DNA of 64,000 nt from Pantoea sp. Ap-967. Lineage in GTDB: Bacteria > Pseudomonadota > Gammaproteobacteria > Pseudomonadales > Pseudomonadaceae. Position numbers and translations under genes: made by a program. Shown here one piece after another: positions 60,506 through 64,000 of the stretch. The notes beneath the pieces are model-generated. The model was not told the origin of the DNA. It worked only from the letters and a program-made list of their open reading frames with translations, and made no database searches. Positions within the stretch are counted from its first letter, which is position 1, and each line of letters starts with the position of its first letter. Where the stretch lies: NCBI RefSeq assembly GCF_011752565.1, contig NZ_VWXK01000001.1, positions 467,728 to 531,727 of the forward strand, written 5' to 3'.

Positions 60506-61795
60506 ATGTTCAAGCAGTCCGCCCAGCACGTCGCCAGCTACTACGCCCAGACCTACCCCGCCAGCATCCCCCTGCGCCCTACCCTGCAAGGCTCGCACGA
60601 CACCGATGTGCTCATCGTCGGCGGCGGTTTCAGCGGCCTGCACACGGCCCTGCGCCTGGCCCTGGCCGGCAAGCGCGTCACCCTGCTGGAAGCCAGCCGC
60701 GTCGCCTGGGCCGCCTCTGGGCGCAACGGCGGCCAGGCCCTGCTCGGCTGGTCGTGCGACATGCCCCCGCTGGAAAAAGCCCTGGGCATCGAGCGCACCC
60801 GCCGCCTGTGGAACAGCATGTGCTGGGCCGCCGATGAGCTGCGCGAACTGCCACAGCGCCACGGCTTCGACATCGACTACCGCCTTGGCAGCCTGTGGAC
60901 CGCGGTGCTTCCACGCCGGGTCAAGCTGCTCGAAGAAGCCCTGCACGACGCCGAGCACAAATGGGGCTACGACGCCCTGCGCCTGATCGGCCGGGACGAA
61001 CTGCCGCAATGGGTCGACAGCCCGCGCTACCAGGCCGCGCTGTACGATGCCAAGGGTGCCCACCTGAACCCGCTGAAACTGGCCCAGGGCCTGGCGGCAA
61101 CCATCGAGGCCCATGGCGGGCGCATTTTCGAACAAAGCCAAGTGCTGGGCTACCAGGCAACCAGCAACGGCCATGTCGCCCGTACCGCCCACGGCGAGGT
61201 GCGCTGCGCCGTGCTGGTGCTGGCCTGCAACGCCTATATCGACCGCCTCGACCGCAGCCTGTCGCGCCGCCTGCTGCCGGTTGGTTCCTACCAGGTGGCC
61301 ACCGCGCCACTGGACGCCGACCTTGCCCGTTCGCTCCTGCCGCACAACAGTTGCGTGATCGACAACCAGTTCGTGCCCGACTACTTCCGCCTCACGCCCG
61401 ACCACCGCCTGCTGTTCGGCGGCGGCTGCACCTACCTGGGCGGCATACCCAAGGACGTCGCCAGCGCCACCCGGCCTTACCTTGAGCGGGTGTTCCCGCA
61501 ACTGGCGGGCGTTGCCATCGACTACGCCTGGGGCGGGCATATCGATTGCAGCCTGCGGCGCACCCCCGATGTCGGTCGCCAGGGCCAGCGCTACTGGCTG
61601 CAAGGGTTCTCCGGCCACGGCGTGCTGCCAACCCTGGCCGCCGCACGCGCAGTCAGTGATGCGATTTTGGGCGACGATGACCTGCTGGCGTTGTACCAGG
61701 GCATCGACAATGGCCGCTTCCCCGGCGGCGACCTATTGGCCGCACCGCTGGAGGCGGCGGCCAAGGCCTGGTACAGGATGCGCGACCATGTCTGA
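60506..61795 (+). CDS. FAD-dependent gamma-glutamylputrescine oxidoreductase-like (PuuB family)
   Basis: 429 residues, DAO-family flavoprotein: N-terminal segment HVASYYAQTYPASIPLRPTLQG then VLIVGGGFSGLHTALRLA (FAD dinucleotide motif at 38-44) and SGRNGGQALLGWS. The C-terminal WLQGFSGHGVLPTLAAARAV is typical. PuuB oxidises gamma-glutamyl-putrescine (or the spermidine adduct) to the aminoaldehyde. It is the first gene of an operon with a regulator and a glutamylpolyamine synthetase. Substrate within the polyamines is inferred. Confidence 0.88.
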   Translation: MFKQSAQHVASYYAQTYPASIPLRPTLQGSHDTDVLIVGGGFSGLHTALRLALAGKRVTLLEASRVAWAASGRNGGQALLGWSCDMPPLEKALGIERTRRLWNSMCWAADELRELPQRHGFDIDYRLGSLWTAVLPRRVKLLEEALHDAEHKWGYDALRLIGRDELPQWVDSPRYQAALYDAKGAHLNPLKLAQGLAATIEAHGGRIFEQSQVLGYQATSNGHVARTAHGEVRCAVLVLACNAYIDRLDRSLSRRLLPVGSYQVATAPLDADLARSLLPHNSCVIDNQFVPDYFRLTPDHRLLFGGGCTYLGGIPKDVASATRPYLERVFPQLAGVAIDYAWGGHIDCSLRRTPDVGRQGQRYWLQGFSGHGVLPTLAAARAVSDAILGDDDLLALYQGIDNGRFPGGDLLAAPLEAAAKAWYRMRDHV

Positions 61796-62339
61796 AGATG
61801 CCCAGGGCCTGGCCCTGCTGATTCGCGACCTGCGCAAGCACCGCGGGCTGACCCTCGATGAGCTGGCGGGCAAGGTCAAGCGCTCGCTGGGCTTTGTTTC
61901 CCAGGTCGAGCGCGGCCTGTCGCAACCGACCGTGGCCGACCTCACGGCGATCAGCGAAGCCTTGCAGGTACCGACCACCTACTTCTACCAGGCCAGCCAG
62001 CCCCCTGCACTGAACTGGGTGACCCGCCCCGGCGAGCGGCGCACGATCTACTACGCCGAAGGCATCAGCGACGTGCTGGTGTCGCCCACCCTCAACGGCC
62101 GCTTCGCCATGCTCGAAAGCCACCTGGCCCCCGGCGCCAGCAGTGGCCAGGGGCACCTGAACGACAGCTCCGAGCAAGGCGGTTTCGTGCTTGAAGGGCA
62201 ACTGACGCTGTGGCTGGCCAGTGACGAACAGGCCGTGACCCTAGCCGCCAACGACAGCTTCCAGCTGCCGCCCAACCGCCGTTTCCGTTACGCCAACCTG
62301 ACCAACCAGGCGACCCGCGTCCTCTGGGTATTCCGATGA
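61788..62339 (+). CDS. puuR: XRE-cupin transcriptional regulator (PuuR-like)
   Basis: 183 residues: helix-turn-helix at about 10-68 (LIRDLRKHRGLTLDELAGKVKRSLGFVSQVERGLSQPTVADL) and a cupin sensor domain (about 105-180, with EQGGFVLEGQLTLWL). PuuR of E. coli has the same layout and responds to putrescine. It overlaps the puuB-type stop by 8 bp and precedes the synthetase. It probably binds the palindrome at 60463-60476. Confidence 0.85.
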   Translation: MSEDAQGLALLIRDLRKHRGLTLDELAGKVKRSLGFVSQVERGLSQPTVADLTAISEALQVPTTYFYQASQPPALNWVTRPGERRTIYYAEGISDVLVSPTLNGRFAMLESHLAPGASSGQGHLNDSSEQGGFVLEGQLTLWLASDEQAVTLAANDSFQLPPNRRFRYANLTNQATRVLWVFR

Positions 62340-62361
62340 TAAATGCCCGCACGCGCCCCCT

Positions 62362-62448
62362 GTAGGAGCGGGCTTGCCCCGCGAACACCGGCGAAGCCGG
62401 TGCCATGCACCGCGCCGCCTGCTTCGCGGGGCAAGCCCGCTCCTACAC
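62362..62448. repeat. Pair of inverted REP elements within the puu-type operon
   Basis: TGTAGGAGCGGGCTTGCCCCGCGAA (62362-62386) and its inverse (62424-62448), with an ACACCGGCGAAGCCGGTGC hairpin between. It separates puuR from the synthetase and may tune expression of the latter. Confidence 0.82.
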
Positions 62449-62496
62449 AGTCATCGTTGCATCAGACAGTTACGGTTTGTTCCACAGGAGCATTGC

Positions 62497-63849
62497 ATGA
62501 CCCCTCCATCAGCCTTTCCCGATCTGCTCAGTGAAGTGCGCGCCTTCCGCGCCCGTTACCCCGAGGTCGGCCATGTCGACCTGCTCAGCCTGGATATCCC
62601 CGGGCACTTCTACGGCAAACGCTACCCCATCGACATGCTGGAAAAAGTCGCCGCCGGCAGCCCGCTGAAATTGCCGCAGAACTGCGTGCTGCTGGGCGTG
62701 CAGGGCGGGCTGTTCCCAATTGGCGACTACTGCTTCAACGACGGCGACCCCGATGCCATCCGCCGCCTGGTGCCCGGCACGCTCAAGCCGGTGACCTGGG
62801 AGCGCGAGCCGCTGGGCCAGATGCTGATCAGTTCCGACGGCACCGCCGCGCCCATCGAGTTCGAACCCCGCGAAGTGCTCGCTCGGGTGCTGCAGCGCCT
62901 GGAACGCCGTGGCATTCGCCCGGTGGTGGCGTTCGAACTGGAGTTCTACCTGTTCGACCGGGCGCTCAAGCAAGGCCTGCCGCAGTTCCCCCGCGACCCG
63001 TTCAGCGACGACCCGGACGACCAGCCCAACATGCATATCGAACGGCTGTCGCGCTTCAGCGACGTGCTGCGCGACATGGTCGACACCGCCAACACCCAGG
63101 GCATCGATGCCAATGTGATCACCGCCGAACTGGGCCCCGGCCAGTTCGAGATCAACTTCGGCCACTGCGACGACGGCCTGCAAGCTGCCGACTGGGCTGC
63201 CCTGTTCTGCCGCAGCACCCGTGGCGTTGCGCTCAAGCACGGGCTGCGCGCTTCGTTCATGAGCAAGCCCTACCTGCAGGCCCCAGGCAGTGGCATGCAC
63301 GTGCACGTAAGCCTGTACGACGCAGCCGGCAACAACCTGCTGGCGGCCGACCAGCAACAGCCGCTGCGCCACGCCGTGGCCGGCTGCCTGGCCTTGCTAC
63401 CGCACTGCATGCCGATCTTCGCCGCCAACCACAATGCGTTTCGGCGCTATGGCGCCATGGTCAATGCCGCCAGCCGCGCCAGCTGGGGTTTCGAGGACCG
63501 TGATGCGTGCATTCGCATTCCCGAGTCGGATGAACGCAACCTGCGTATCGAGCACCGCCTGGCGGGCGCCGATGCCAACCCGTACCTGGTGCTGGCGGCG
63601 ATCCTGTGTGGCATGGAGCATGGGCTGGATGCCGGGCAGGCGCCAATCGCACCGTTGAATGACGACCGCAGCAGTGGCATCGACTTTCCCAAGGACATGC
63701 TCGGCGCGGTGGCCGCAATGCGCGAGCACCCAGCGGTCAACGCGGGGCTGGGGGAGGAATTCGTGATGGTGTATTGCGAGAACAAGCGCCAGGACCACCT
63801 GGCGTTCCTGCAAGAGGTGAGCGCCCGGGAATACCGCTGGTTCCTGTGA
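62497..63849 (+). CDS. puuA: Gamma-glutamylpolyamine synthetase (glutamine-synthetase family, PuuA/SpuI-like)
   Basis: 450 residues, glutamine-synthetase fold: VAFELEFYLFDR (metal ligands), GPGQFEINFGHCDDGLQAAD, FMSKPYLQAPGSGMHVHVSLYDAAG, and the IEHRLAGADANPYLVLAA end. The N-terminal LSLDIPGHFYGKRYP and CVLLGVQGG segments are of the GlnA-like polyamine group rather than true GlnA. It ligates glutamate to putrescine or other amines. AGGAG lies 7 bp before ATG 62497. A REP pair separates it from puuR. Confidence 0.88.
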   Translation: MTPPSAFPDLLSEVRAFRARYPEVGHVDLLSLDIPGHFYGKRYPIDMLEKVAAGSPLKLPQNCVLLGVQGGLFPIGDYCFNDGDPDAIRRLVPGTLKPVTWEREPLGQMLISSDGTAAPIEFEPREVLARVLQRLERRGIRPVVAFELEFYLFDRALKQGLPQFPRDPFSDDPDDQPNMHIERLSRFSDVLRDMVDTANTQGIDANVITAELGPGQFEINFGHCDDGLQAADWAALFCRSTRGVALKHGLRASFMSKPYLQAPGSGMHVHVSLYDAAGNNLLAADQQQPLRHAVAGCLALLPHCMPIFAANHNAFRRYGAMVNAASRASWGFEDRDACIRIPESDERNLRIEHRLAGADANPYLVLAAILCGMEHGLDAGQAPIAPLNDDRSSGIDFPKDMLGAVAAMREHPAVNAGLGEEFVMVYCENKRQDHLAFLQEVSAREYRWFL

Positions 63850-63957
63850 CCCAGCGCGTCCAAGCCCGCCCCTTGTAATTAAATGGACTCGCCCCCGCCG
63901 AGGCATCACAGTGCCACGGTGGCGTTCTAAGAAGCCAACGGCAGCGAGGGCGAGACC

Positions 63958-64000
63958 ATGAAAAAGCTTACGACGAAACACGATTGTGCGCCTTGTGCAG
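63958..64000 (+). CDS. Unidentified gene, first 14 codons only
   Basis: ATG at 63958 with GAGGG and GGGCGAGACC upstream, reading MKKLTTKHDCAPCA to the window end. Too short to identify. The preceding 70 bp include an imperfect inverted repeat (GACTCGCCC...GGGCGAGACC), possibly a regulatory structure. Confidence 0.3.
   Translation, partial: MKKLTTKHDCAPCA

Overview
The window looks like a chromosome segment of a Pseudomonas putida-group bacterium. From about 29.1 kb on, the gene order (ftsK-aat-ate-infA-clpA-clpS-cspD-icd/idh-NUDIX-mnmA-hflD-purB-roxA-topB, plus tusDCBE, cysG, serS, rarA, lolA) is the high-GC pseudomonad core. Its intergenic gaps carry the paired P. putida-type REP palindromes ('TAGGAGCGGGCTTGCCCCGCGAA' class and a 'TCGCGAGCTGCGCTCGCTCC' class).

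The first 28 kb are different: an accessory catabolic region without any REP palindrome, with more mixed base use, five MFS transporters and three regulators of different families. It ends at an IS5-family insertion sequence lying just beyond the terminator of a tRNA-Ser(UGA) gene whose 3' end faces the accessory DNA. Three modules can be seen. (A) 1-12.6 kb: a sugar-acid/uronate oxidation locus with two tandem UxaA-family dehydratases, an IclR regulator fused to an SMP-30/lactonase-like domain, an NTF2-like protein, a ketoglutarate-semialdehyde-type dehydrogenase, a Dabb protein, a uronate-dehydrogenase-like enzyme, an alpha/beta hydrolase, an MFS carrier, a FAH-type hydratase, an Ldh-family oxidoreductase and a KdgT-type permease. 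(B) 13.4-25.4 kb: an aldonate (Weimberg-like) module, with an IlvD-type sugar-acid dehydratase, bicupin, MFS, FadR-type GntR regulator and second MFS on one strand, and a divergent AraD1/GguC FAH-family enzyme, OprD porin, alpha-ketoglutarate semialdehyde dehydrogenase and MFS. (C) 25.4-27.9 kb: a LysR regulator and a divergent exported amidohydrolase. Between A and B lie remnants of an MHS-type transporter and an M20 peptidase.

The most interesting signals are in module A. The regulator carries a lactonase-like sensor domain in which the usual metal ligands appear to be replaced. One of the two tandem UxaA paralogs has lost all three family cysteines. A shared near-palindrome (GTTCCA-n5-TGGRAC type) occurs upstream of three transcription units and outlines a candidate IclR regulon. 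Module B has a perfect FadR-type operator (TAGTAGTACTA core) between its divergent arms, and a 13-mer from the same gap recurs in front of the kdgT operon of module A, hinting at cross-regulation.

The core half holds housekeeping functions: tRNA 2-thiouridylation (tusDCBE and mnmA), protein turnover by the N-end rule (aat, ate, clpS, clpA), translation initiation (infA), both forms of isocitrate dehydrogenase side by side, purine synthesis (purB), ribosomal-protein hydroxylation, topoisomerase III, and at the right end a gamma-glutamyl-polyamine catabolic operon (puuB-puuR-puuA type) behind a perfect palindromic operator.
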